64,000 nt of DNA from Channa striata (Eukaryota > Chordata > Actinopteri > Anabantiformes > Channidae), in NCBI GenBank assembly GCA_033026295.1, contig CM065168.1:26772306-26836305 (forward strand), in the 5' to 3' direction. Every line of letters begins with the position of its first letter. Position 1 is the first letter of the stretch. Under the pieces are notes generated by a model, which had not been told where the DNA came from, ran no database searches, and saw only the letters and a list, made by a program, of their open reading frames with translations. A program made the position numbers and the translations under genes. Positions 49,361 through 61,700 of this stretch are shown one piece after another.

Positions 49361-51760
49361 CAATGCTAAATCTTTACATATTGTGGATGAAGCTAAATTA
49401 TAATTTATTGGATGAAGTGAACCAAAGTAGCAAGGCCCAAATGTAGCTAAAACACTTTTTTTTTCGCATAGTGCCCAAATCTATTGAGAAATGTATTAAA
49501 TTGAGAGGGGAGAGTGACACTCTACTAACTCATTTTAACATTAGGGTTTCTGGGTTTAGTATTTTATTCAAGTCACATTTTCTGAGCCCAAATGTTTCAC
49601 GTTTCCTTTTAATCCATAATAGGGCCATATCTAGAATAGTAACAAGATGAATCCTAGTAATTTACTCTCTGGTTTCTGTCTGAACAAAACCCTCTGTGTT
49701 ACTGTGTTACTCATACTGAAGAATAGCCCAGAATGTAATTAAGAACATGAATGTCCTTCAGGAAACTACTCCTTGAAATCTCCATCACCAGAGAAATAGC
49801 TTTAATTTCCTATCAGGCATGGGTCAGAAGTTATCTAAAGTATAGTGGCAGACTGATTTAACTTAGTAAGCAAGAAGTAATCACTTTGTTTTGTCTTTGC
49901 CCCATCCACTCGGCCTCTTAAGTGGTGTTCACGAGGTGTAGCATGCACCTGAGGACTTTTTGACAACAGACGTCTGATTCACAGTGATAAGTGAGGGGAA
50001 ACTGAAAAAAGGAGAGAGACATTTTTCTTTGTCACTTTGCTTTTTGGGTTTCATATTTCACTGCCATGTCCTAGGAACTAAGAACACCCCTGCCCCTGGC
50101 TTCCTTGCCCACCCATTATACCTTTAATCACTCTTCTCTCCCCCTTTGTCTGTTTCTCCCACCACCTAACCTTTTCCTCACCCTGGCCAGCTCCCTTGAT
50201 GGTGGCTGCTTTAAATTCACTCGATCATTATTGCTGTAAATTAGGCTGGTGGGTTACAGAGGCAGCCTGGAGAATTTTTAAGATGGGCATATCTAAACAT
50301 TGGTGGCTTTAAATGGGTCTGCTCCCTTGAATTTGGAGATGAGGGTCATTCTGGAGCGATGAAGGTTGGGAGAAGGGATGTCATTAGCATATAGTGAGAA
50401 GAACTGCACTTCATCACAAGGCTGGCTACACAACCAATCCCTTAAAGGAATCACAGCATGTTTGTGAGCTGCCATTCATCTTTAGACTTTATCAGCACAA
50501 AACATCTATTGACCTATGGAAATCAAGCATTCTTTTTCACCAATTTTATTCCCACCTATATTGTTTTAAAAAAAATTGCTTCTCCTCCTATGACCACCAT
50601 AATTTGCACATAAGTGAAAAAAATCATGTTCGACACAAAAGGGAGCTACTTATTTGCCACGGGTTACAATCTGCTGCCCTCGTCACCCCGGTCTGCCTGG
50701 ATCATGCTTTGGAAAAACTTGGTAAAATTGACTGAGAGTACAAGACTGTAGGTGGGTTTAACCAGCCATATTGCTCGGGCAGAACATGTCAGCAAATAAT
50801 TAGGCAGAAGTCAAGTCCAGTCCAGACTTCAACACAGCTGTCCATTTCTTTCTTTGATTCCTTAGTAGCTGATACACAACTGCACACATGCATCAAGACA
50901 CACTTACATGTTAAGAAACACAAACATATATGTGCAAATGTATGCACACTGTTTTTCCTCTGTCGGTTTCTCAGAGGAACTAAAACCCGCAGCAATAGCT
51001 GCTGACCCCATGACAATCAAACACAAGGAGCCTGGAACACGCACCCTTTGAAGATGCAGCATAACAAAGCTAAAAAACGTGATATTGAAAGATACTGTAA
51101 ATGACCATTACTAGTGTTTGGCTCTTCCAACCTTGATATATGTTGAAAGAAAGGAGGGATAGAAAGGTGAAATGAAGAAAAAAACAATTTAAAGACATAT
51201 GTTAATGTGTGGGTGTATGTAAGCTATGCTATACAAGAGAGCATTGCTGTCACACTGTCAGCATTAAGCATTAGCTGGAATATGATCACAGCACACCATT
51301 AAACATCTCCCTACAGTGAGTCCTTTACAAGGAAACATAGAGAATAACATACGAAATCCCAAAACATTTTCACAGTTTTGATTCATCACAGAAAGCGAGA
51401 GAACTGGAAAGAGAGAGAGGGGAGCAATGAGGGGAATGAGGTGTGAGAACCAAAGCAATGCAGTGTGAGTGGGAAGGATGAGGAACGACGGCGGATGAAG
51501 GAGAAGGGAAAAAAGTTAGGGAAAAGAAAGGAGAGAGACAGTGCCGACTGTCAAACCTCGCACCTGCATTTCCTCCCTGCCCCCTCCTCCATGACCACTT
51601 TAAGAAATAAAGGAGAGAAGAATGGAGAGCAGAAGAAAAAAGAGAGTGAAACATGGCCCGAGAGGCGTATGCATGGCCTAGCATGAATTCAAACATAAAG
51701 TGGTTAACATGAAAAAAAAAAAAAAAAACAGTATTTGAATGTGGTGCTTCACATTAAACC
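49361..51760. other. Intron, no gene recognised
   Basis: Purine-rich stretch at about 51390-51540 (GAGAGAGAGG and AAAGGAGAGAG words) and the A17 run. No coding evidence. Confidence 0.65.
51712..51728 (+). repeat. A17 homopolymer
   Basis: Seventeen A residues about 30 bp before the hAT-like terminus. It could be the tail of an undetected retroposed fragment, but nothing upstream supports that. Confidence 0.95.
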
Positions 51761-52060
51761 AGTGTTTCTCAAATAGTGGGGCGCTGCCAGGGGGGGCGCG
51801 TGAGACTGTGGGGAACATGCTTTTTTTGCCGTACTAGAATAAAGTGTAATTGCACATTCAGTCCAGTAGTTGGCAGTGGCGCTCTCATTGTCAGAGTGTG
51901 CGCATACATTTGCACCCCCCCCCCGGACCGCCGCGATTAGAGTCACGGGGGGCACGAATTGTTTTATTTTCGCTAGGGGGGGCATCACAGGAAATAATTG
52001 CACTAGAACTTTTCCAGTAGTTGGCGTAGGACCTTACGATGCAACATGTGTATAAGCCTG
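51761..52060. mobile_element. hAT-like (Charlie/ZBED-type) non-autonomous element, one end kept
   Basis: It begins CAGTGTTTCTCAAATAGTGG, a typical hAT terminal repeat, followed by GGGGCGC and GGGGGGGCGCG motifs that mark a GC-rich family common in fish. A second GC-rich block at 51915-51980 has C9 and G7 runs (GGACCGCCGCGATTAGAG). I found no matching inverted end, so the far boundary is a guess and the copy is probably truncated. Within it, CCAGTAGTTGGC occurs twice (51864 and 52014), suggesting a partial duplication. Confidence 0.5.
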
Positions 52061-53639
52061 ATGGCTGACAGACTAACAGGCCAAATAATTTGTTTAATTT
52101 TAGCACAGGTGACAGTTTAAATTAAAGGCAAAAACTGGTCTAACACATTAAAATTTTTCATGAATCTTTCTTTATGGTACATGTGAGTGGTCCTGGACAA
52201 TACACATCAAAGACTGTAGCTGAATTCTTTCCGAAGATAGAAACAAAATTCCTCATCCTGGTATTATATGTCATGTTATTGAAGGCAAATATAAACAAAG
52301 ATATAACGATATTCAAGCTGCATCATTTTATGTCAGGCCTTGTGTCAGGTAATGCAACTGTGCCATATGTCATAAGTAATTGACATCCCTTCAAAGTGAT
52401 GTGACACAGCAACAGTGTCATGCACTTGACAAATTCACGTTGCCTCTATTCCTTCATCCTCACATCTGTTCCTGCTGTCATTAACAGGGAGGAATTGAAG
52501 AGAGAGTGAAGGCGCATGATAAATTCATTGTGCTTTCACGTCTGTTTTGATGGCGTTACTCTCTAGCGCTGCCTCTCTTTTTGGTTTCCGTCACATCTCT
52601 ATTTCATCGCTGCCAGTCTTTACTTTTCGAAGCCTCTATTACATTTGCTTTCCCTCATTCAGCCTCTATCTCCTTGCTCTTTGTGGTATCACTACTCCCT
52701 CTCTTCTCTTTTGCTCTGAGCCTATCCTGACATTTCCTCTAAACACGGGTCTGAGGCCAGCTGTTGCTGTCTGATTTCAGCTGTTTCAAGCATTCTCTCA
52801 ACAACAAGGCGAGGGAGTGATGGTCTTGGCAGGGTGTGTGCGTCTGTGTGTGTGTGCGTACTTTAAAGACTAGGGGATGTGAGTAACAGAGGAGCAGGAG
52901 ATGAAATTTGCAGACTAACAGAAATATTACATATTTTACAGTACATCTACAGTGTAAATTAAAAACTTGGCTAGAACATGGAAGACCAAGCAATTTCCGG
53001 ATGTGCACTAAAATGACAGTGTGCATGTTCTGTTTGTACAAATTAATTTCAAGACACAGATGGGATTACTAGTAGGCAGGCTTGTTTGGGAGCACGAGGT
53101 GATGAATTAAAAAGACAACAACATGTTCATAAACAGAAGCAAATGATAACTTGGCGAATGATGGGACTAGACACTAATAGCCTGGTTATTTCTGCCTTAA
53201 TCAGCATTAAAACTTACTACAGAGGTTACATTTAGACAAGTATGCATTTGTATGCATTGTATGTCAACATACGAATAATCTCAGTGATTAAGTATTTCAT
53301 ATGTTCAAAAACTATGGACTGCCTTATTAAACTGGTACTATACAACATTTCTGGTACAGCCTGAAGAATACAATCCCCTAAAGGGATATTAAAGTGGCAT
53401 GTGCTTTTATGACTTTTGTTTGATTTTAAGTTCAAATATAAGAATGTATATTACCATGCATAAAGATGTATAAGGCTCTAATTGGTATTTATGGGTTTTC
53501 TGTGGGGCATTTAATGTAGGAGGGAGCCAGGACAACAGGGCCTCTGGGTCATCCTCATCATCCCCACAATAGGAGATTGTGGGGATTCCAAACCCCAGTA
53601 AATGCTTGACAACAAGATCAACACAATCCATAAAGTGCA
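52061..53639. other. Intron, no gene recognised
   Basis: May include the far part of the hAT-like element (before about 52170) and the 5' edge of the LINE (after about 53500). Otherwise featureless. Confidence 0.55.
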
Positions 53640-55730
53640 GTATCCTCCATGGACACAGAGATTGGAGGCTAAGGTCAAGGCAACAAGGAGAGTTAGCCAA
53701 CTATCAGAGATGCAGAAAGGCATGATGAAGAAGTACCAGCTACATTAGAAGTACAACAGCATAACCATACCTGAGACCTTAGAGACTGCCAAGCAAAGGC
53801 TCACAGCCCTGGCTAGAGATACACCAGAGAAGTAGAATCCAGCAGATTTAAGAGTATGTTCTCCACTTAGCCATCCAAGGTTTACGCACAGTGGCAGGGT
53901 AATATCATGAGAGCAGACCAAGGGTGGAAACTGAAGAATACTGGAAAGTAATGGAAAAAGGAGGCACCAGCCACTGGGCATAACAGCAATGCCCAGTAGC
54001 TGGTGGATTTCCTGAACAAGATCCAGTAACTATCACAATGACAGACATCCAAGAGAGGGTCTCAGGTATGAAGAACTGGACGGCACCAGGCCCTGACATG
54101 ATCCATGCCTAGTGGTTAAAGAAGCTAACCTCACTCCATGAGCACCTGGCGGCACAAATGAACAAGCTACTAGTGAATGGAACCCACCCTGAATGGCTAA
54201 CAGAAGGCTGGAAAATCCTGATCCTTAAGGACCCCTAGAAAGGAGCAGTTTCATCCAACTACCAGCCAATAACCTGCACCTGCACAACATGGAAAATCCT
54301 GTCAGACACATGGATCAATACATGAGCAGTGCCCAGAAAGGAATTGGTAGTAAAACCAGAGGAACAAAGCACCAGCTACACGTAGATAAGGCAGTCACCC
54401 GAGACTGCTAGACCAGACACACAAACCTGTGCACTGCCTAGATTGACTACAAGAAAGCCTATGACTTAATGCCTCACCTATGGATCCTGGAAGGCTTGGA
54501 ACTATACAAGATCAACAGGACTCTAAAAGCCTTTATCTAGAACTTATCAACTCAACTCAACGAGACATTGATTTGCTGGTACATACAGGACATACAGACA
54601 TTGGGATGTCATTCGTACTGGATAAGTGTGGTTGGATGGTAGCAGAGGAAAGGTAGTCAGAACTGAGGGGATGGCACTACCAGAAGCTAAGATAGCAGAT
54701 GTTGAGTATAGCTACAAATAACTTGGCAGGCAAATGGTAACCACAAAGAGGAAAAAAGCAACTACTAAGTACCTCCAAAGAGTAAGGCAAGTCCTGAGAA
54801 GTCAGCTGAATGGGAAGAATAAAGTCCAGGTGATCAACACCTATACCCTACCAGTCAACAGGTACCCAGCTGGTATAATAAGCTGGACAAAGGAGGAGAT
54901 GGAAGCCACTGACATCAAGACGAGGAAGCGCCTTACAATGGAGGGTTTCACCCCCAATCCAGCATCCTGAGACTATACGCTGAGTGGAAGGAAGGACGCG
55001 GATGATTAGTGAGCGTCAGAGCCACTATCCAGGATGAAACAACTAAAGATCCATGAATACATACGGAAGATGGCCCCAAGTGATGACATGCTTAGCAAAT
55101 ACCTCAGTCAGCAGAAACCAGAGGAACATGGGATGGAAAAGCAGGAACCCTGATTAAAGGACGAACCCCTGCACGGTATATATCTCCAGGAGATAGAAGA
55201 AGTGGTGATATCGAATAATCCTACCAGTGGCTGGACAAAGGTGAAGTAATCCTAGCAGCATAGGAGCAGGTTCTGAGTATAAAATCAACAGAGACCAGGG
55301 TCTACCACACCAGGCAGGACCCCAGGTGCAGGCTGTGCAAAGATGCAAGCTCGCTGGGGATTCATGGAACGCCATAACCAAGTGGCAGGCATAGTGTACA
55401 GGAACATATGTGCCGAGTACAGGCTGAAAGTCCCAAAGCCAATATGGGACAAATCTCCAAAGGTGGTTGAGAATGACAGAGCTAGGATCCTGTGGAACTT
55501 CCAGATACAGATTGACAAAATGGTAATGGCCAACCAACGCAAAATACTAGTTGTGGACAAACAGGAGAACAGATGTGGCAATCCCAAGTGATAGAAACAT
55601 CAGGAAGAAGGAACATGAGAAGCTTGAGAAATACCAAGGGCTGAAAGAAGAGTTAGAAATAATGTGGAGGGTGAAGGCACAAGTGGTACCCGTGGTGATA
55701 GGAACACTGGGGGCTGTAACACCCAAACCT
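53640..55730 (+). mobile_element. RLE-type non-LTR retrotransposon (R4/R2-like), deleted and 3'-truncated
   Basis: Fragments in the order of a reverse transcriptase plus restriction-like-endonuclease LINE: KQRLTALARDTPEK (about 53785); WTAPGPDMIHA (54076-54108); HPEWLTEG and ILILKDP (54187-54237); SSNYQPITCTCTTWKIL (54250-54300); MDQYMSSAQKGIG; DYKKAYDLMPHLWIL (54445-54490); RDIDLLVHTGHTDIGMSFVL (54562-54622); KYLQRVRQVLRSQLNGKNK (54770-54826); CRLCKDA (55327-55347); ERHNQVAGIVYRNICAEY (55367-55420); EKLEKYQGLKEELE; VVPVVIGTLGAVTPK ending about 55728. Missing are the RT segment that should carry the catalytic YxDD (lost between 54540 and 54560) and the second half of the CCHC finger after CRLCKDA; the endonuclease core is frameshifted. 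There are many stops. The family name is uncertain. Confidence 0.88.
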
Positions 55731-55795
55731 ATGTATACGTATATATGTATATGTATACGTGTATGTGTGTGTGTGTGTGTGTGTATATATACATA
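55731..55795 (+). repeat. (TA/TG)n microsatellite at the LINE break
   Basis: ATACGTATATATG units pass into about 20 bp of GT and then TATATATA. It replaces the 3' end of the LINE exactly where its C-terminal frame stops matching, so it may mark the deletion point. Confidence 0.9.
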
Positions 55796-58700
55796 ACTTT
55801 TTTAACATTAACTCACTCTGAGAATGATTGGGTATTCTTGGCACATATTTTCTTATTTCTCAGGCCCTTGTCTGTCTGCAGACCCACCCACTTGCTCACA
55901 GAGGCACAGGTCCCAGCAGTGAAGGGGGGAAATAGCTCAATACTAACACACTTATTGTTCCTTTTCATTATTCATGGAGGCTAATGGAGGTTTGGATAGC
56001 AACCACTGGCAGACAGGAAAAATAGGGCTGAGAGCAGGGCATTTTTTTTTTGGTCTCACCTCTGTTTTGTCTATTTCCCTCTCTTCCCATCTCTCTATCT
56101 CTGCTTTCTCCCCTTTCAGTCTGTCTGTGTTGCTGACGCAGGACTTTAACAGGGTTTGAATGAGTAAGAGCTCTCAGGATGCTGTGTGAGTAATAGGACA
56201 CTGAGAGCATCTGGAATAAATAAAGGGGGCAACCAGAACAGCCCTACCCACCTCAACTCATCCTCCATCTCACCTGCTCCTTTCTCCTCTCATTGCAATT
56301 CAAATGTGGCAGGTTGAAAATGCATCAAACTACTCTTCCTGAATTCTAATAACGCTTCCTGAAAAACAGATTTTTTTCCTCCATGGACAATCTCCCATTT
56401 GCAAAGATTAAAAGTTTTTATTTTCCCTTTTTACATCCCTAGGCTTGAACTCTATCTCAGTGGCGCAAGCTGCTCAGCGAGTGCTTACTGCTCTCTATCC
56501 ATATTCCTTACATCAGGTAGGAAAAAAATCTGACTAAGCAGATACTTTTGCTGCATAAATTATTCAACACTGAGGAGAATGCTCTGATTCGCAGTCATAA
56601 TGGGAGGTCCTGAAATGGCCCACCAGCCTGCTCCCCCCTCATATATATTTCAGACCTTGGCTAAGCCTCTGTCATGCAAGAAGTAGAGAGCCTGCCGCTG
56701 AGGGGAAACCTGGAGGAAAGGAACATGAGAATTGTTTTGGGTATATGGACCTTGCCTCTCAACTCTTAGGCTACAAGGCAGCAAACACAATCCATCGACA
56801 TAAAATCTTAAATGAAAGGAAGGCACATTTTTAAAAGAGGAATAGCTTATATAGTAAAGAGTAACCCAAAAGGTGATGGGGTATCTACTCTCATTATATC
56901 AGACCTGTCACCACCTCCTGCTATACAACATATGTGGGCTTAAAAAACATTTTGTTCTATTAGTGGAGAAAAAGGTAGCCTCTCAAACACTTTAAAAGAT
57001 GTAGCCATGCGCCATCATTCCAACTTCCAAACTCGCCATTACTATTGGCAGAGTGATACATCACATTGCAGTGCCTTTGGATCCCTCCTCCTCTTTGCCA
57101 CCCACACTCCAATACTCTCGTTTTGCAACCTATTAAATTGGCCCTGTTAGTGTTTTCCCTCTTCTCTTTCATTGCGACCAAAGACAGGATAGTCAGTCAC
57201 ACAGAGGCTCGAGCTCTGATGAGGACCATACGACTCTGAGAACAAGGTGCTGTGTCTGTCTAACAGGCCTTTCTCCGGTGTTGTGCTGCTTGCTGACTCT
57301 CTGGCTTGGATAATTGCTGTCTGGATTCTCCCAATTCAGCACATTCCTCCAACTTATAATGAGGAAAAAGTTGTGTGTTTGGGCATGTGTGTCTATGTGC
57401 TTGAGCGTCAAGTTGGCAAGTTGGCTGTACAGTAGGCATATGCACAGAGACACAGACAGCAGTACAGAACATCGAAGGTAATCAAAGTATATGTGTGTGG
57501 AGGCTACGCTTACCGAACTGATTACCTGCCAAGCAATTAAAGCAAAGTTGTCTTGGTTAAGCGGATGCATTTCAACTGGATATAACTGGAAATTCAAAAC
57601 AGCCCCTTCCTACCCCACAAGCAAAAATTGAAGTTACTGCTAATTTAGATTAATTTCGCTCTATTGAGTCACTGTGGAGCGCAATGTACTAGCTGCCTGG
57701 ATAGCAAATTATATTCAATAGCAAGGAATAGATAATGCTCCCTCACTTGTTAGTTTAAAATTCAATAATCTACAGTTTGGCAAGACTTAACTTTACTGAC
57801 TACGTTAATAGTAATCCATTGCACAATACTTGTGAAATACTTTGGATATCTTGAAATTATCTCCATATAAAGATCTGAGATCACGTTTCTCCTCTAACTG
57901 AAAACTTGAACACTGTGATGACTGATGTAAAAGAATGCTTATCATGTTGGAACACGAAGACCATGTGAGTTCAGTTACTTCTTCTCTTTTCTATACACCT
58001 TAAGAGCTGTTTCACATGCACATTTTATTAATGCTATAAATTTAAAAAACTGATTAAAAAAAGAAAGTTGGGTCACACAGGTGCCACAGGCAGAACCTCA
58101 AAAAAGTGATAGTATACATTAACTGCAACACTGCAACCTCACCTTGGCCCTGACCTATTTTGTAATCTCCTTGTCCACCGTGTCCTGTCTCTCCATCTGT
58201 ACACTCATGTCCTCACTGGTCCTCGCATTGCAGTGTATTCCATTAGTCCAAAGCTTTATATGGGCTTGGCTAATGGGGGGCTGATTAATGGTGACGAGTC
58301 AGCACAAAGCCATTAGCTTCTTAACTCCCTTGGGACAGAGCTGAGGAATGGAAAGAGGCAAGGAAGGGGAAGTAGATCGGCAGAAGGGATGTTTTGGGTA
58401 AGGCTGTCTGTACACCAGGCATAAAGCCAAAGAACAGACAGTAGGGCGGTGTAGAGAGGATGGAGACATTTGCACAGTCGCTGAAAAGTCACAGTCACCA
58501 CGGCTGAATCTATCAGGTATCAAATTATCTCTAACAGGCACAAACAGTAGATGGAGTTTTCTGCCCCCACTAATTCCCCTGCCAAGAAAGTTTACTTTCA
58601 GTCCTCTTTAAATTAATACCATGAGATGATTTTGAAATTTTTCAATGAACGTTCCATCAAAAATTCATGCTACTTAAGATAGTACTTTTAAACTTTAACT

Positions 58701-61700
58701 TTCTCTGACACATCACAACTAAATTGATCAAAATCGTGTCAGAAATAAGCAGAGGTAAACAGTAAAAAAAAAAAACATGCAAAGCAGCAATACTTAAAGA
58801 ACACGACTCCAACTTTTCCAGATTGACACCGATTAATTTTGATGGCTACCCTTAGGACTAACAGATGCCTCTTTAACTTCTGCAGATGCTCTCATCAAGG
58901 CTCTGTTTTCGACACTGCTCTTTATGCACTTTCCTGTTATGAGATCCATCAGCTAATAAGCATTGCTCAGCCCTCTAAACGGCACTCCACTCAAGACACG
59001 CTGAGCTGCACTGCTGTGTTACCAGACCATCCACAGAGCACACACATTTATTAATTTTTTAACACTATCAAAGGGCCACAAGAGTGTGACTAAGAAACAT
59101 GCAACAACTCCACAGCAAAGCACGGGGGGCAGACTGAAATAGAGCAGATGTACAGTAGGGCTGCTGGGAGGCAAACACAGAGATAGCAATTTATTTAGCA
59201 GACTCCTATTAATTACCGCTCACTTTATGCTGTGTATAGTACACATATATACGGCATATTTACAAAATACTAACAAATTATCTCATGATGTGTAAAACAT
59301 CAGACAACCCATTTTCAAACATTTCCAGTTTTAGGAAATGACCCTACCTATCTTTGTGTCTAAATGCATCTTTTTTTCACACACTTTTTTTCACTGTAGC
59401 ACACTCATTTATTAATTTTAGTTTAGATAATTATGAGAGCGAGAAAGAAGACAGAGACTGAAGACTGAAAATGCTTTAGTGCTCACCCCATCGGCTGTAA
59501 TCACTCTGTGGCGAGAGTGCTAGCTGTGACAGTTATTGCCCTGTCACTCTCGAGTGATAGGAAGGGCAGTGACATTGATTGAAGGACTGTTATAGTGAGT
59601 CGCTTCAGGATTTTGCAGACTGGTAATGCCTGTATTTGCAACAGCTTTGCCCCCCCAAAAAACAAAAAGTGACGCCTGTTGCAAGGTTTTTATTGTGTTT
59701 TAGGTTGCACTAAAGTCACAGGGGATTGATTGAATTACGTATCGTGATCAGGAACTAAACAGTGTAAATGTATATAGCCTTATTTATCTCACACATGAAA
59801 TACCTATTTACAAAATACATGAAATTAAAAGCTCTCCCTGCCTCCACATTGCTGCGGAAGCAACGGTAATAACTACACTGCACTCTAATGCTGCAGATGT
59901 TTATTTATATACAATAGCCTGTGCAATTATACACCTTCTAATAGGTTTAATTTAAAAAGTAAATAAGGCATGCTCCTAATAAAGACAGGCAGCAAGTTTC
60001 TGATTAGTTAGTGGAACATGCTAGATGCACCTCTGTGGTCACCTCATTTTCTCGTGTGAACTCTTGACAGCTTAGATGAATTGATGACCTAAATGATGTT
60101 TTTTAAAAACTGACTGGACAAAATCTCACAAGAGCAGTGGCCAGAGGTTTCGTGTGGAAAGTTCATAAAATTCATCAGTCAATGTTCTCTCCTGTGGCTG
60201 TGACTCCTCGACCTCCAGCATTCAGGGCGTTGGTGTGTGTAGAGGATGGGAGCAGCATTTTCAGTTGATTATTAGCCAATAAGACATATGAATGAGCTGT
60301 GAATAGGTGAAAGCCACCGACTACTATAATTCATCCCCATTTGTTTACTCAGTAAACAACTTGTCTTTGTTTTGTTTAGTTAATGAAAGGGTTTGAGAAA
60401 AGTTAATTTCACTTGATTAATAAAGATTCGGTGTATCTTTTCAAAACATAAAATGTAAAATTTTGAGTTTATTCCAAGGTTTGAATTAACTCTGATTCAT
60501 CAGCCTGTACAGTCTACATAAAAAGTACACTTAAATAAACCTGAATGCTCAAAGAAAGTTAAAAGCTATGGCTAGCTTGTATTCATTTTAAATGTAATTT
60601 TAACCTTGGTTTTTGTTTTTTTTTCTAAATTGTGTCGCAATACAGCTCCAGTGAGTTTTACCTCTATGAACTGTTTCATTTTCTATCCCCACGTTTAACG
60701 TATAAAACCATAATAATTTGTTACGTCATCTTATCATCACTGGTTATATACATTGTACATTGCACTGCATACAAAAGCTGGCCATAGTGAATCTAACATT
60801 ATTGCTCTCAGATTTACTTTGTTCCTCTTGAAAGATGTTGAAGCTTTTTTTAGCATTTGTGTTGTGTGATTCTTCTTCTGGGTATGTTTTTCTCGCTTTC
60901 CTTCTTTGTTTCCCTCTTTGGAGCAGGGAGCAGCTGTAATAAGACAAATCAACTTTCCATCTGGTATTAATGAAGTTGTTTGAATCTTGAATTCCACTAA
61001 AACTGTACACATTGATTACAATTTTGTTAAGATTTATTGCAAAAAAAAACACTACTAGTTCTTCTACGTTTAACAAATATCAAATAATTTAAACAAATAA
61101 TTTAAAATATCCACAATCTGTGTCATTTCCTTCATAACCAGGCAAAAAGATGCATGATATTGTTGATAACCCAAAACACAAATCACACGTCTTGTCTAAA
61201 AGATAACTGCTCTCTGGTACTGCAGGTGAGGCCTGGCTGTAGTGATTCCATACCTTTTTGTATTCAGCTTCTATCCTCATGATTTATTTTGTCATGATTC
61301 ATGGTTTGGAATGGCAGAGGACCTGCAAAATCATCATGGAAGCCGTGCACTGTAATGTGATATAGACAGAAGCATACGGATGACAGAAGGAAAGTATGAG
61401 TGAGGAAGGAATGGTAGGAAATGTAAAGTGATAGTTAGAAAAATAAAAATAATGTAAAATGATATTTGTCAAAAAACGTTGTAGCAAGCACTGTTAACAT
61501 GCTTATAAACATTCATAGCGGGCACATTTAGAGACCTCTCCAGGGCTGATGAATGTGATCAGAGGACGAAGACAAACCCATTATTTATTTTGTTGATTTA
61601 TGCAATAGATCCGATGACATCTCTAAATTAACAAAACAAAAGAAAACAACCAATCTACATCGTGTCAAGTGAATAACTGAAAAAAGTTAATGCAAACCAA

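Noticed and set aside
55154..55537. 127-codon minus frame
   Set aside because: It is the antisense shadow of the RLE-type LINE.
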